A stretch of 64,000 nucleotides of DNA from Myxococcus dinghuensis (lineage in GTDB: Bacteria; Myxococcota; Myxococcia; Myxococcales; Myxococcaceae). The stretch is from contig NZ_JAKCFB010000010.1 in NCBI RefSeq assembly GCF_024198235.1, positions 186,001 through 250,000 of the forward strand, given 5' to 3'. Under the pieces are notes generated by a model that did no database searches, was not told where the DNA came from, and worked only from the letters and a program-made list of their open reading frames with translations. Each line of letters starts with the position of its first letter. The first letter of the stretch is position 1. The position numbers and the translations under genes were made by a program. Shown in pieces: positions 55,001-62,577 of this stretch.

Positions 55001-56446
55001 ACGGCGCTGGAGGGCGTGCTGGTGCGCGTCACGCAGGTGCAGGTGACGAACATCGCGCCTCCGCCGGGTGGCGGCGACTCCGCGCCCACCGGCGAGTTCG
55101 AGGTCAACGGCGTGCTGCGCATCAACGACTACCTGACCACCTTCGCGCTGCCCGCGGTGGGGGACCGGTTCGTGTCCATCACCGGCGTGCTGGAGCTGCG
55201 CAACGACCACTCGAAGATCGAGCCCCGCTCCGCGGGTGACTTCGTGAAGGCCGGACAGGGCGAGGTGACGCTCGCGTCGCTGGGTCCCACGGGCCTCTAC
55301 GTGCGGTCGGGCTTCACCGGCCCGACGTTCCCGGAGCGCCTCACGGTGGTGCTCAGCGGCCCCGCGCCCCAGGACACGGTGGTGACGGTGTCGTCGTCCA
55401 CGTCGGCGGTCTCCGTGCCGGGGGGCCAGGTCGTCATCCCCGCGGGCGAGCAGGCCGCCTCGGTCATCCTGAGCGCGGACCAGGCGCGGGATCCGGGCGT
55501 GGGCAAGGCCCTGCTGACGGCCACCCTCGGAGGCACCAGCCTCAACGCGACGGTGAACGTGCTGGCGGTGGACGCTCCGACGTCGCTCGCCATGCTGTCG
55601 CCGGAGCAGGCGGTGGTGCGGGGCGGCGGCACGCACAGCTTCACGCTGACGATGGACGTGCCCCCGGCGACGGACACGACGGTGCAGTTGGCCGTGCAGC
55701 CCGCCTCCCTGGGCGCGGTGGCCTCGCAGGTGGTGGTGGCCGCCGACGCGCTGACGGTCAAGTTCACCTTCACCGCGGCCAACGTGAGCGGCGAGGGCGA
55801 GCTGGTCGCCACGCTGAACGGCAAGTCGGTGGTGGCGAAGCTGCGCGTGGATGCCCCGACGGGCGCCAGCCACATCGTCATCAGCGAGTTCGCGCCCCAG
55901 GGCTCGGGCAGCGCCGACGACGAGTTCGTGGAACTCTTCAACCCGACCTCGAGCGCGGTGGACCTGTCCGGCTGGAAGCTGCAGTACAAGAGCGCGACGG
56001 GTACGGCGTACCGCTCGTTCTCGCTGCCCGCGGGCGCCACCATCGCGCCCCGCGGCTTCTACCTGGTGGCGAGCACCGTCTACTCCGGCACCGCGCCGGA
56101 CACCCGGTGGCCCACCACGGCGTTCGCGATGTCCGCCTCCGCGACGGGCGGCGGCAACCTGCGCATCGGGTCTCCGGAGATGGGCACGGATCCGGGCGAC
56201 CCGAGCGTCGTGGACCAGGTGGGCTATGGCACGGGTGACGACGCCGAGGGCACCCCCATCTCCCCCATGGCCGCCGCCGCGGGCTCCTTCGAGCGCAAGG
56301 CGAACGCCTCCTCCACCGCCGCCACCATGCAGGGCGGGGTGGATGCGGCGCGCGGCAACGGGCACGACTCGGGCAACAACGCGGCGGACTTCATCCTCCG
56401 CACGCTGCGCGAGCCTCAGAACACCTCCAGCGCCGCGGAGCTGTAG
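52082..56446 (+). CDS. Mosaic lipoprotein: Cys-rich repeat, acidic tandem repeats, amidohydrolase, lamin-tail-like domain
   Basis: A 1454-residue lipoprotein (lipobox VTAC, Cys22). Order: a Myxococcota-type Cys-rich repeat ([17 protein letters not shown], about residues 32-62); Gly/Asp/Thr-rich tandem repeats (about 65-255); an amidohydrolase domain (about 270-660). The last has the metal site SHDHITF (His338, His340), [17 protein letters not shown] and [10 protein letters not shown]. Thrombospondin type 3-like calcium repeats ([15 protein letters not shown], from 745 and 805) follow, then an OB-like beta region (about 855-1050), an Ig/Calx-beta-like region, and a lamin-tail-domain-like module from 1260 ([10 protein letters not shown] ... 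[11 protein letters not shown]). Probably a cell-surface hydrolase on an acidic stalk. ATG 52082 gives the lipobox; an upstream in-frame ATG does not begin with the signal. Confidence 0.8.
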   Translation: MSWSFRQLLAPLAALLLVVTACGDDDPPASAVCGNGVVERGESCDDGNTTDGDGCSSTCQTTPKPDAGRPDGGPGDGGPSEPDGGPGNDGGTGNDGGTGNDGGTGNDGGTTEPDGGQVETDGGTTEPDSGTVTDGGTTEPDSGTVTDGGTTEPDSGTVTDGGTQPDSGTVTDGGTQPDSGTVTDGGTQPDSGTVTDGGSEQPDSGTVTDGGTQPDSGTVTDGGSEQPDAGPGAPDSGSPDSGTTPDAGSEGPIVTCPAANLPPPPTGTCTVTSGSAARLFTGVILAPDKVYRGGQMLVDDTGVIQCVSCDCSQAAGAAAATQVTCPQAVVSPGLINSHDHITFQQAPYVASASTAAERYEHRHDWRRGNNGHTLISATGNSSTESIRWGELRQLIAGTTSVAGSGGAKGLLRNLDAPNTSTSGSNQEGLGAGAGANYETFPLDDSNGRELATGCGYANIDTPSAIPAASAYLPHIAEGIEASARNEFLCLSGQQSGGQDILSSRTSIIHGIGLRASDIELMATKRTSLVWSPRSNVALYGDTASVPLYKSMGVNVTLGTDWLRSGSMNILRELKCADDLDAFYFNNALSDEEMWAMVTSNAALAFQATRVGALVKGKVADVAIFRFSGPLASPHRAVITAQPADVVLTMRGGKALYGESALVSALNTTGCDTLDVCGEQRTVCLQSEIGENLATLRGNNSSAYPLFACGTPSDEPVCLPKRTSTDSRFPASVSGSTVYTGDLTGLDVDGDGVPDSVDNCPSVFNPVRPVDQGQQLDSDGDGVGDACDVCPLLANSTQCSRPTPNDVDGDGVINPVDNCPSVPNPDQADSDGDGRGDACDLCPAPNTGDEPCPLSIYDVKQPTPNGGSAWVGMNVTLNNVTVTGVGPTGFFVQVNPLDQGYHGADYSGLFVFTRTAPASDVVPGTRVNVTATVASYFGQIQLSNPTVAVASQGSTVPPPQVVVPAEIATGGSRATALEGVLVRVTQVQVTNIAPPPGGGDSAPTGEFEVNGVLRINDYLTTFALPAVGDRFVSITGVLELRNDHSKIEPRSAGDFVKAGQGEVTLASLGPTGLYVRSGFTGPTFPERLTVVLSGPAPQDTVVTVSSSTSAVSVPGGQVVIPAGEQAASVILSADQARDPGVGKALLTATLGGTSLNATVNVLAVDAPTSLAMLSPEQAVVRGGGTHSFTLTMDVPPATDTTVQLAVQPASLGAVASQVVVAADALTVKFTFTAANVSGEGELVATLNGKSVVAKLRVDAPTGASHIVISEFAPQGSGSADDEFVELFNPTSSAVDLSGWKLQYKSATGTAYRSFSLPAGATIAPRGFYLVASTVYSGTAPDTRWPTTAFAMSASATGGGNLRIGSPEMGTDPGDPSVVDQVGYGTGDDAEGTPISPMAAAAGSFERKANASSTAATMQGGVDAARGNGHDSGNNAADFILRTLREPQNTSSAAEL
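52340..52411 (+). repeat. Four 18-base tandem repeats (GNDGGT units)
   Basis: Four copies of GGCAACGACGGTGGTACG, the last slightly diverged, encode GNDGGT repeats inside the mosaic lipoprotein. The near-perfect copies suggest recent expansion by slippage or recombination. Confidence 0.85.
52448..52765 (+). repeat. 36-39-base tandem repeats coding (E/Q)[10 protein letters not shown]
   Basis: Eight copies of the peptide unit [10 protein letters not shown] joined by TTE, TQ or SEQ linkers, followed by a diverged PDAG. DNA copies are nearly identical, and three consecutive units share the same 36 bases. Copy number may vary between strains. The repeat gives an acidic, flexible, threonine-rich stalk. 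Confidence 0.85.
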
Positions 56447-56465
56447 CCTCCCGCAGCGCAGGAAT

Positions 56466-56498
56466 GCCCCTACCGGCCGTGGATAGACCGGTAGGGGC
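56466..56498 (+). terminator. Hairpin terminator after the mosaic lipoprotein gene
   Basis: GCCCCTACCGG (56466-56476) and CCGGTAGGGGC (56488-56498) form an 11-base perfect stem with an 11-base loop, 19 bases after the stop at 56446 and before the next gene at 56536. Only a short A/T-poor tail follows. Confidence 0.65.
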
Positions 56499-56535
56499 TG
56501 GAAAACCCGGCCCGGGCGGGCCATAAGCGTTCCCC

Positions 56536-57318
56536 GTGAGAGTCGTCTCGTGGAACGTGAATGGGTTGCGCTCGGTGCACGGCAAGGGCTTCCTGCCGTG
56601 GCTCGCGGGTGCGCGGGCGCAGGTCGTCGCGGTCCAGGAGGTCCGGGCGCGCGCCGACCAGCTCCCCGACGAGGTGCGGACCCCGCCGCGCTGGAAGACG
56701 CACTTCTCGTCCGCGGAGCGCCCCGGTTACAGCGGAGTGGGGCTGTTCTCCCGCGAGGTGCCGGACGCGGTGGAGACGCGCCTGGGCGTGACGGAGATGG
56801 ACGCCGAGGGCCGCGTCCAACTGGCCCGCTTCGGCAAGCTCACGGTGGCCAACGTCTACTTCCCCAACGGCAACGGGAAGGACCGCGACCTGAGCCGCAT
56901 CCCCTTCAAGCTGGCCTTCTACCGGCGTCTGTTCGACACGCTGGACAAGCCCCTGCGCGACGGCCAGCGCGTGCTGGTGGTGGGGGACTTCAACACGGCG
57001 CACCAGGACATCGACCTGGCCCGGCCCCGGGAGAACCGCGAGACGAGCGGCTTCCGCGCGGAGGAGCGCGAGGAGCTGGACCGGTGGCTGCGGGCGGGGT
57101 GGGTGGACACCTTCCGACACTTCGAGAAGGGCGGCGGCCACTATTCGTGGTGGAGCCAGCGTTTCGGCGTGCGGGAGAAGAACATCGGCTGGCGCATCGA
57201 CTACGTGCTCGCCTCACCCGGGGCCATGGCCTACGTGAAGCGCGCGGCCATCCACCCGGAGGTGTCGGGCTCCGACCATTGTCCGGTGAGCGTGGACCTG
57301 GACAACGCGGTCGTCTGA
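56536..57318 (+). CDS. xthA: Exodeoxyribonuclease III
   Basis: A 260-residue EEP-fold AP endonuclease/3'-5' exonuclease for base-excision repair, the expected length for ExoIII. Motifs: WNVNGLRS at 6-13, the metal-binding Glu35 in VQEVRA, GDFNTAHQDIDL with Asp151 and Asn153, and SDHCPV with Asp247 and His248. No signal peptide, so cytosolic. The start is GTG 56536, which gives the family's standard first strand (MRVVSWNVNG). It is followed by the acyltransferase gene after 18 bases, probably in one transcript, though the functions are unrelated. Confidence 0.93.
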   Translation: MRVVSWNVNGLRSVHGKGFLPWLAGARAQVVAVQEVRARADQLPDEVRTPPRWKTHFSSAERPGYSGVGLFSREVPDAVETRLGVTEMDAEGRVQLARFGKLTVANVYFPNGNGKDRDLSRIPFKLAFYRRLFDTLDKPLRDGQRVLVVGDFNTAHQDIDLARPRENRETSGFRAEEREELDRWLRAGWVDTFRHFEKGGGHYSWWSQRFGVREKNIGWRIDYVLASPGAMAYVKRAAIHPEVSGSDHCPVSVDLDNAVV

Positions 57319-57336
57319 AGGACTTCGCGAGGACTC

Positions 57337-58110
57337 ATGAACGCACTGCTCTCCATCTGGACGTGGATCGAGATTGGCCTGGTGGCCCTCATCGGCTTCT
57401 TCGTGCAGCTCACGCTGGTCATCTTCACGCTCCCGTTCGACCGCAAGCGCACCATCGTCGGGCGCTGCTTCCGGCTCGTGGGCGTGACGGCCGCGAAGCT
57501 GACGCCCTACTGGCGCTTCGGGGTGCACGGCGCGGTGCCCGCCTCCGTGGCCCCCAACACCGTCGTGGTGAGCAACCACGAGTCCAACGCGGACCCGTTC
57601 CTCGTCTCGCACCTGCCGTGGGAGATGAAGTGGCTGGGCAAGGCCAGCCTCTTCAAGGTCCCCGTCGTGGGGTGGATGATGTGGTTCGCGGGGGACATCC
57701 CGGTGCACCGCGGGGATCGCGAGTCCGCCACGGGCGCGATGGCGCGGTGCAAGGAGTGGCTGGCCAAGGGGATGCCGGTGATGATCTTCCCGGAGGGCAC
57801 CCGCTCCAAGACGGACGAACTGCTGCCGTTCAAGGACGGCGCGTTCCGGCTCGCCATCGAGACCCAGGCGGACGTGCTGCCGCTGGCGGTGAGCGGCACC
57901 CGCCGGGCGCTGCCGAAGCACTCGTGGCGCTTCGCGACCTCGCGCGGGCTGGTGACGGTGGGCACGCCCATCTCCACCAAGGGCATGACGCTCGACGACG
58001 TGGAGAAGCTCAAGACGCTGGCGCGAGATCAGATCCTCTCGCTGCGCGCCTCGCTCCAGCCGCTCACCCGGGGCGATGACTCGCCCCAGGGTGCCCCCAG
58101 CGCCGTCTAG
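57337..58110 (+). CDS. plsC: 1-acyl-sn-glycerol-3-phosphate acyltransferase (PlsC family)
   Basis: A 257-residue membrane-anchored acyltransferase. An N-terminal hydrophobic helix (residues 10-33) is followed by the catalytic HX4D motif His81-ESNA-Asp86 in VSNHESNADPF. The glycerolphosphate-binding FPEGTRSK is at 151-158, then 'LPLAVSGTRRALP'. It adds the second acyl chain to lysophosphatidate in phospholipid synthesis. Paralogues acting on other lipids are common, so the exact acceptor is presumed. It ends 22 bases before the convergent stop of the bactofilin-like protein. Confidence 0.88.
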   Translation: MNALLSIWTWIEIGLVALIGFFVQLTLVIFTLPFDRKRTIVGRCFRLVGVTAAKLTPYWRFGVHGAVPASVAPNTVVVSNHESNADPFLVSHLPWEMKWLGKASLFKVPVVGWMMWFAGDIPVHRGDRESATGAMARCKEWLAKGMPVMIFPEGTRSKTDELLPFKDGAFRLAIETQADVLPLAVSGTRRALPKHSWRFATSRGLVTVGTPISTKGMTLDDVEKLKTLARDQILSLRASLQPLTRGDDSPQGAPSAV

Positions 58111-58132
58111 CGCGGGGGGGGCGGCGAGGGGC

Positions 58133-58663
58133 TCAGGCGTCCTGGTCGTCGTCGTCGTCGAGGATGTGGCACCCGGGCTCGTCTTCGAGGGCCTCCTCGA
58201 TGATGGAGCGCACCAGGTCCTTGCCGCCGAACTCGAAGGACATGCTGACGCGGTCGCCTTCGACGTGGCCTTCCTTGCCCACGACGAGCTTGCCGCCCAG
58301 GGCCACCGCGTCCCCCTGGACCTCGGCGCCGTCCTGGACGCGGATCTCACCGCCCAGCGAGACGACGTTGCCCTTCACGCGGGCCCCGGGCTCGACGATG
58401 ACGCGGCCCCGGATGGCGACCGCGTCCTCCACCTCCGCGCCCTTGCGGATGATGATGTTGCCCTCCAGGGCGACCACGTCCTTCACCTTCTCGCCCGCCT
58501 CGATGACCAGGTCGGTCCCCTGGACCACGCGGCTGCCGTCCTTCGAGTGGGCGGCGCACACCACCTTCGGGGTGGCGGTCTGCTTCGGCGCCGCGTCCTC
58601 GGCGAAGGCGGGGAAGGAGAGGGTGGTCATGAGGGCCAACGAGGGAATCAGGGACGGGCGCAT
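58133..58663 (-). CDS. Exported bactofilin-like repeat protein
   Basis: A 176-residue exported protein (signal peptide residues 1-22, ending AFA). Residues 50-145 are seven short repeats of the beta-helix type: 'GTDLVIEAGEKVKDVVALEGNIIIRKGAEVEDAVAIRGRVIVEPGARVKGNVVSLGGEIRVQDGAEVQ', each with a valine/isoleucine strand and a Gly turn. This is the polymer-forming bactofilin (DUF583) fold, but exported. The C-terminus is acidic (ILDDDDDQDA). ATG 58663 gives the signal peptide and has GGAG upstream; the frame is open nine codons further. Possibly a periplasmic filament or surface scaffold; not proven. Confidence 0.7.
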   Translation of the reverse strand: MRPSLIPSLALMTTLSFPAFAEDAAPKQTATPKVVCAAHSKDGSRVVQGTDLVIEAGEKVKDVVALEGNIIIRKGAEVEDAVAIRGRVIVEPGARVKGNVVSLGGEIRVQDGAEVQGDAVALGGKLVVGKEGHVEGDRVSMSFEFGGKDLVRSIIEEALEDEPGCHILDDDDDQDA

Positions 58664-58816
58664 GGCGGGCTCCTGGCGCGAGCGGGACAAACCTTCCTAC
58701 GCATCGATCCCACACCCATTGCATGGGTCCGCTTCCCTCGGGTGGGGTGGGTAGAGGCCCATGCCTTGCACTAGCGTGGGGGCGGAAATCCCTCCGCGAG
58801 GTATGTCCTGGCAACG

Positions 58817-59866
58817 ATGCAGACGCCACACGACGACTCCCACGACCTGACCATCTGGGCCTATGCCTTCGGCTACTTCGCGGCCTATGCCCCCTACAGC
58901 GCGCTGACGAAGGCGCTGTCGAGCGGGGCGCTGCCGGAGATGGAGCACGGCATCGTGGGCTTCGCGCTGCTGCCGGTGAGCGCGATGACGTCGATGGTGG
59001 GCATGTTCGTCTTCCTGTCGCTCAAGCGCTGGTGGCGCTACGCGGCTCATCGCCAGGTGTTGGGGTTGCGCGTGCCCGTACCCGGGCCGTGGACGTTCCT
59101 GTCCGGGTTGTGCTCGGCGGCCATCATCGGCACCACGACGCTGGCGTACACGCTGGAGGGCGCCTCCATCGTCTTCATGATGCTGCTGATGCGCGGCGGC
59201 GTGCTGGTGATCGCCCCCGTGGTGGATGCCCTCAGCCGGCGCAAGGTCCGCTGGCCGTCGTGGGTGGCGCTGGCGCTGAGCCTGGGGGCGGTGGTGGTGG
59301 CGTCGGGCACGGAGGCGCGCGCCACGCTCACGCTGGTGGCCGGGCTGGACGTGGGCATCTACCTGGTGAGCTACTTCATCCGCCTGCGGGCGATGAGCCG
59401 GCTGGCCAAGTCCGAGGACAAGTCGCTCTCCATCCGCTACTTCGTGGAGGAGCAGATGGTGGCCACGCCGGTGCTCGTCATCGTCCTCGCGCTGGTGGCG
59501 CTGTGGGGCGGGGCGGGGCCCGCGGCGGACATCCGCGAGGGCTTCGTGGGGGCCTTCTCGCGCGGCACGCTGCTGGAGGAGGTGCTGGTGGGGCTCCTGT
59601 CGCAGGGCACGGGCATCTTCGGCGGCCTCATCCTGCTGGACTCGCGGGAGAACGCCTTCTCCGTGCCGGTGAACCGCGCCTCCAGCGTGCTGGCGGGGGT
59701 GGTGGCCACGCTGGGGTTGTCGTGGTGGCTGGGCATGCGGGGCGTGGGCGGCCGGGAGCTGGCCGGCGCGGTGCTCGTCATGGCCGCCATGTCCGTGCTC
59801 GCCGTGCCCACGGTGCTGGCGGCCCGCCGCCGCGAGGCCGCCGCGCGCGCCGCCCTCGGACGGTAG
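58817..59866 (+). CDS. EamA-like drug/metabolite transporter-type membrane protein
   Basis: A 349-residue membrane protein with about ten hydrophobic helices. It shows the EamA-like alternation of helices and a mid-protein hydrophilic loop (ARATLTLVAG ... LAKSEDKSLSIR). Sequence such as 'LEGASIVFMMLLMRGGVLVIAPVVDALSRRKV' (about 118-149) resembles the second and third helices of DMT exporters, where 'P.D' and charged residues close the cytosolic side. The substrate is unknown. It has only a weak ribosome site before ATG 58817. It is convergent with the universal stress protein gene. Confidence 0.68.
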   Translation: MQTPHDDSHDLTIWAYAFGYFAAYAPYSALTKALSSGALPEMEHGIVGFALLPVSAMTSMVGMFVFLSLKRWWRYAAHRQVLGLRVPVPGPWTFLSGLCSAAIIGTTTLAYTLEGASIVFMMLLMRGGVLVIAPVVDALSRRKVRWPSWVALALSLGAVVVASGTEARATLTLVAGLDVGIYLVSYFIRLRAMSRLAKSEDKSLSIRYFVEEQMVATPVLVIVLALVALWGGAGPAADIREGFVGAFSRGTLLEEVLVGLLSQGTGIFGGLILLDSRENAFSVPVNRASSVLAGVVATLGLSWWLGMRGVGGRELAGAVLVMAAMSVLAVPTVLAARRREAAARAALGR

Positions 59867-59884
59867 GGCGACGCGTCCGGAGCG

Positions 59885-60352
59885 CTACTTCTTCTTCTCC
59901 GGCGAGACGTGCAGCGTCAGCACGGGGCAGGGGGCGCGGGAGACGAGCTTCTGCGCCACGCTGCCCAGCAGCAGCCGGGGCAGGCCGCGTCGCCCGTGTG
60001 TGCCCATGACGATGAGGTCGTAGCCCTCCTTCTCCGCCAGGTCGAGGATGGTGGACGAGGACTCCCCCACCAGCACGCGCTGCTTCACGGGGACGGGTGG
60101 GACCTCCAGGCCCTGCAGCAGCGTGGTCATCTCCTTGCGCGCCGTGTCCACGGCCACCTGCTCCAGGGACATGGCGTTCCAGCCGGGCGCGGCCACCAGG
60201 AGGTCTGGCGCGACGTACTGGGGCGGCTCCCAGACGTGGACGACGTCCACGGTGGCGCCGAAGGGGTGGGCGAGTTGGAGCGCGTAGTCGAGCACGGACC
60301 GGGAGCCCTCGGTCAGGTCGACGGGAACGAGAATGCGGCTGGGCCCGGCCAT
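59885..60352 (-). CDS. Universal stress protein (UspA family)
   Basis: A 155-residue UspA-fold protein. It has 'RILVPVDLTEGSRSVLDYALQLA' (start strand with the ATP-binding Asp), 'ATVDVVHVWEP', and the nucleotide-binding loop GTHGRRGLPRLLLGSVAQ at about 118-135, matching G2xG9xG(S/T). It should bind ATP and be induced under stress. The ATG at 60352 has GAGG eight bases upstream. No partner gene is obvious; it is divergent from the SDR-fold gene. Confidence 0.92.
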   Translation of the reverse strand: MAGPSRILVPVDLTEGSRSVLDYALQLAHPFGATVDVVHVWEPPQYVAPDLLVAAPGWNAMSLEQVAVDTARKEMTTLLQGLEVPPVPVKQRVLVGESSSTILDLAEKEGYDLIVMGTHGRRGLPRLLLGSVAQKLVSRAPCPVLTLHVSPEKKK

Positions 60353-60548
60353 GGATCACCTCGAAGCGGTCGAAGGGGTGTGTGCCCCTGTCTACGGGAA
60401 TGGGGCTGACGGGCTCGCAGTGGAAGTTGCGTGCCAGCGTCCGCCCGGTGGCTGGTGGAGCGGGCGTGCAGGCTTTGCGGAGGGGCGGGCGTCAGGCGCA
60501 GCGGATGCGCAGGATGAACAGCTTACCGGAGCCGAGGAGCCTCTCCCC

Positions 60549-61415
60549 ATGCGTCCTCCCATCGACCAAGGCACAGTCCTCATCACCGGCGCGTCCGAGG
60601 GACTCGGGCGCGAGGTCGCGCGTCAGCTCGCGCGTCGGGTGCGAACCCTGGTGCTCGTGGACCGCTCCAGGGAGCGGCTCAAGCCCTTGCGCGACGAGCT
60701 GCTCGCCCGCTTCCCCACGCTCGGGGTCATCCTCAAGCCCTGCGACGTGTGCGACGCGGGCGAGGTGGACGACCTGCTGGCCTCGCTGGAGGCGCACTTC
60801 GTGAAGGTGGACGTCCTGGTGAACGCCGCGGCCGAGGGCACGCGGGGCCTGTACGCCGAGGAGGGCTGGTCCCGTCTGGAGGGCGTGCTGCGCTCGAACG
60901 TCTGGGTGCCGGCCCTGCTCACGCACCGGCTGCTCGCCGCCATGTTGGAGCGGGGGCGGGGCGGGGTGCTGAACATCGGCTCGGGCGCCGCGCAGCTCTA
61001 CCTGCCGGGGGCGTCCCTGTTCGCCGCCTCCCAGCGTTTCCTCGACGGCTTCACCGAGTCGCTCCGGCTGGAGGTGGAGGGGCGGGGCGTCGTCGTCACG
61101 CGCGTCGCGCCGGGGCCGCTGGCGGGGTTGGACGCCGAGGAGGGCGAGGACGCGGTGCGGCCGTTCTTCCAGATTCCCGTGGCCCGGTGCGCGGCGGAGG
61201 CGCTCGTGGGCTTCGAGCGCGGCGCGGCGCTGGTGTACCCCGGGTGGGGGCATCGCTGGGTGATGCGGCTGTTGCCGCTGCTGCCGCGCGCGCTCAAGCG
61301 GAGCCTGGGGCGGCTGGCGCTCCGGGGCGCCCGGCGCGAGTCGCTGCTGGGGGCGCGGGGGCTGCCCGCGGGGCTCGCCCGGCCGGTGTTGGCCGGCGAG
61401 CCCACGTCGGGGTGA
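60549..61415 (+). CDS. SDR-fold protein with catalytic Tyr and Lys replaced
   Basis: A 288-residue Rossmann-fold protein of the short-chain dehydrogenase family. The cofactor motif TGASEGLG (residues 14-21), an NAG-like 'VNAAAEG', and 'VLNIGSGAAQLYLPGASLFAASQRFLDGF' mark the fold. The active site YxxxK should follow the Ser (SGAAQ) by about 13 residues. That position is Phe158, and the Lys position is Gln162 (FAASQ in place of YxASK). The dinucleotide-binding part looks intact, so this may be a non-catalytic NAD(P)-binding or sensor protein. ATG 60549 is chosen; the frame is open upstream to 60333 in low-quality sequence. Confidence 0.82.
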   Translation: MRPPIDQGTVLITGASEGLGREVARQLARRVRTLVLVDRSRERLKPLRDELLARFPTLGVILKPCDVCDAGEVDDLLASLEAHFVKVDVLVNAAAEGTRGLYAEEGWSRLEGVLRSNVWVPALLTHRLLAAMLERGRGGVLNIGSGAAQLYLPGASLFAASQRFLDGFTESLRLEVEGRGVVVTRVAPGPLAGLDAEEGEDAVRPFFQIPVARCAAEALVGFERGAALVYPGWGHRWVMRLLPLLPRALKRSLGRLALRGARRESLLGARGLPAGLARPVLAGEPTSG

Positions 61416-61429
61416 TGCCGTCGTCCGGA

Positions 61430-62233
61430 CTAGAGGCCGATCTCCGCGAGGCGCGCCTTGACGCGCGTGGCCTTCACGCCGGTGTTGGCCGTGCCGCGGC
61501 CCTGGGAGTTGCCGCCCAGGCCGATGTGGTGCAGGCCCACCACCTGGTGCGTGGAGGAGGACAGCACGGGCGAGCCGGACGAGCCGCCCAGCGTGTCCGC
61601 GTCATAGGAGAGGTCCGTGGTGCTGTAGCTGGCGTTCTTCACGACGCCCGGCGAGGACTTCTTCGTCGGCGAGCAGCTGCTCGTCGTGTAGTAGTCGCAG
61701 TTCTGGTGGACGACGTAGATGCTCGCGTTGGTGGCGGCGTTGGTGGCCGACACCGTCAGCCAGCCGTAGACGTTGCCGGGGAGCTGGCCATTGGTGGCGG
61801 AGCAGCGCACCGCCGTCATGTCGTCACCCGACCACGTCTTGATGAAGGTGTCGCAGTTGTACCAGACGCGCGCCGTCGAGGCGACGCCGTCCTCGTAGTT
61901 GAAGGACGCGCGGGCGCCCACGGCCTGGGACGCGCTGCCGATGCAGTGGTTGTTGGTGATGATGACGTCGGCGGAGACGAGCCACGCCGTGCAGCGGCTG
62001 CCCACCGCGGGGATGGAGAGGTAGCCCACGGCCTGCGAGCGCGTGCGCTGCGTGCCCGTCAGCGACGTGGCGCTCACCCAGTTCACCGAACCCACGATGA
62101 CGTTGGACTCCTGCGACGCCATCGGCTCGTTCGCCTCCACGTCCGGCACGTCCGGCGGCTGCTCGGTACCGCAGGCGGTCAGCGTACCCACCGCACCCAC
62201 CAGACACAGCGCACGGATGCTCTTCGCGTTCAT
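61430..62233 (-). CDS. Secreted trypsin-like serine protease lipoprotein
   Basis: A 267-residue lipoprotein (lipobox LTAC, Cys21) of the trypsin-like fold (S1/glutamyl endopeptidase type). The catalytic triad is His96 (IITNNHCIG), Asp137/138 (GDDMTAVRC) and Ser219 (GGSSGSPVL). Six cysteines occur in the mature chain. It probably cleaves proteins outside the cell or at the outer membrane. The N-terminal 60 residues after the lipid anchor are low-complexity and may be a propeptide. Promoter and start are reasonable: MNAKSIRALCLVG is a clean signal sequence. It lies downstream of the FAD oxidoreductase gene, separated by 344 bases with a terminator. Confidence 0.88.
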   Translation of the reverse strand: MNAKSIRALCLVGAVGTLTACGTEQPPDVPDVEANEPMASQESNVIVGSVNWVSATSLTGTQRTRSQAVGYLSIPAVGSRCTAWLVSADVIITNNHCIGSASQAVGARASFNYEDGVASTARVWYNCDTFIKTWSGDDMTAVRCSATNGQLPGNVYGWLTVSATNAATNASIYVVHQNCDYYTTSSCSPTKKSSPGVVKNASYSTTDLSYDADTLGGSSGSPVLSSSTHQVVGLHHIGLGGNSQGRGTANTGVKATRVKARLAEIGL

Positions 62234-62577
62234 CGGGGGACTCCTCCTCGCGCGGGATCGCGCGCCGTGCCCCCAGGCACTTCGCGTGCCACGCCCACGG
62301 CACGTCGCGCCCGCTCGGGGCGCTCACGCGAGGGCCCCCCGAGGTGGTGCGGACGTGCTCCCGCCATCCCGTTGCGGATGTAAAGGCCCTTCACGTGGGC
62401 CGCGCCAAACCCCCGGTGCTTGCTGGATTTGCCTGGAATTTCGGAATGTGTCGCGTTCGAGGGCAGTCGCCGCGGGCCACTGTCCTCGCGCCGGACAGGG
62501 GCGGAAAAGTACAGGGGCCGCGGTCCCTCCCGATGCGTGGGTGGACGCGGCCCCTGGGGGACGGCGGGCGCGGGCGC
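62234..62577. other. Intergenic region between serine protease and FAD oxidoreductase
   Basis: 344 bases. It holds the terminator of the FAD oxidoreductase gene (hairpin 62512-62556) and the promoter and leader of the leftward protease gene. I see no convincing gene. Confidence 0.5.
62512..62556 (-). terminator. Intrinsic terminator of the FAD oxidoreductase gene
   Basis: CAGGGGCCGCG (62512-62522) and CGCGGCCCCTG (62546-62556) form an 11-base perfect stem with partial pairing in the loop. In the leftward direction it is followed by TACTTTTCC, a T tract rare in this GC-rich window, as in a Rho-independent terminator. It lies 22 bases past the stop. Confidence 0.75.

Noticed and set aside
53495-56524. 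1009-residue minus-strand frame opposite the mosaic lipoprotein
   Set aside because: Antisense shadow with Arg/His/Val bias; no signal, domain or ribosome site.
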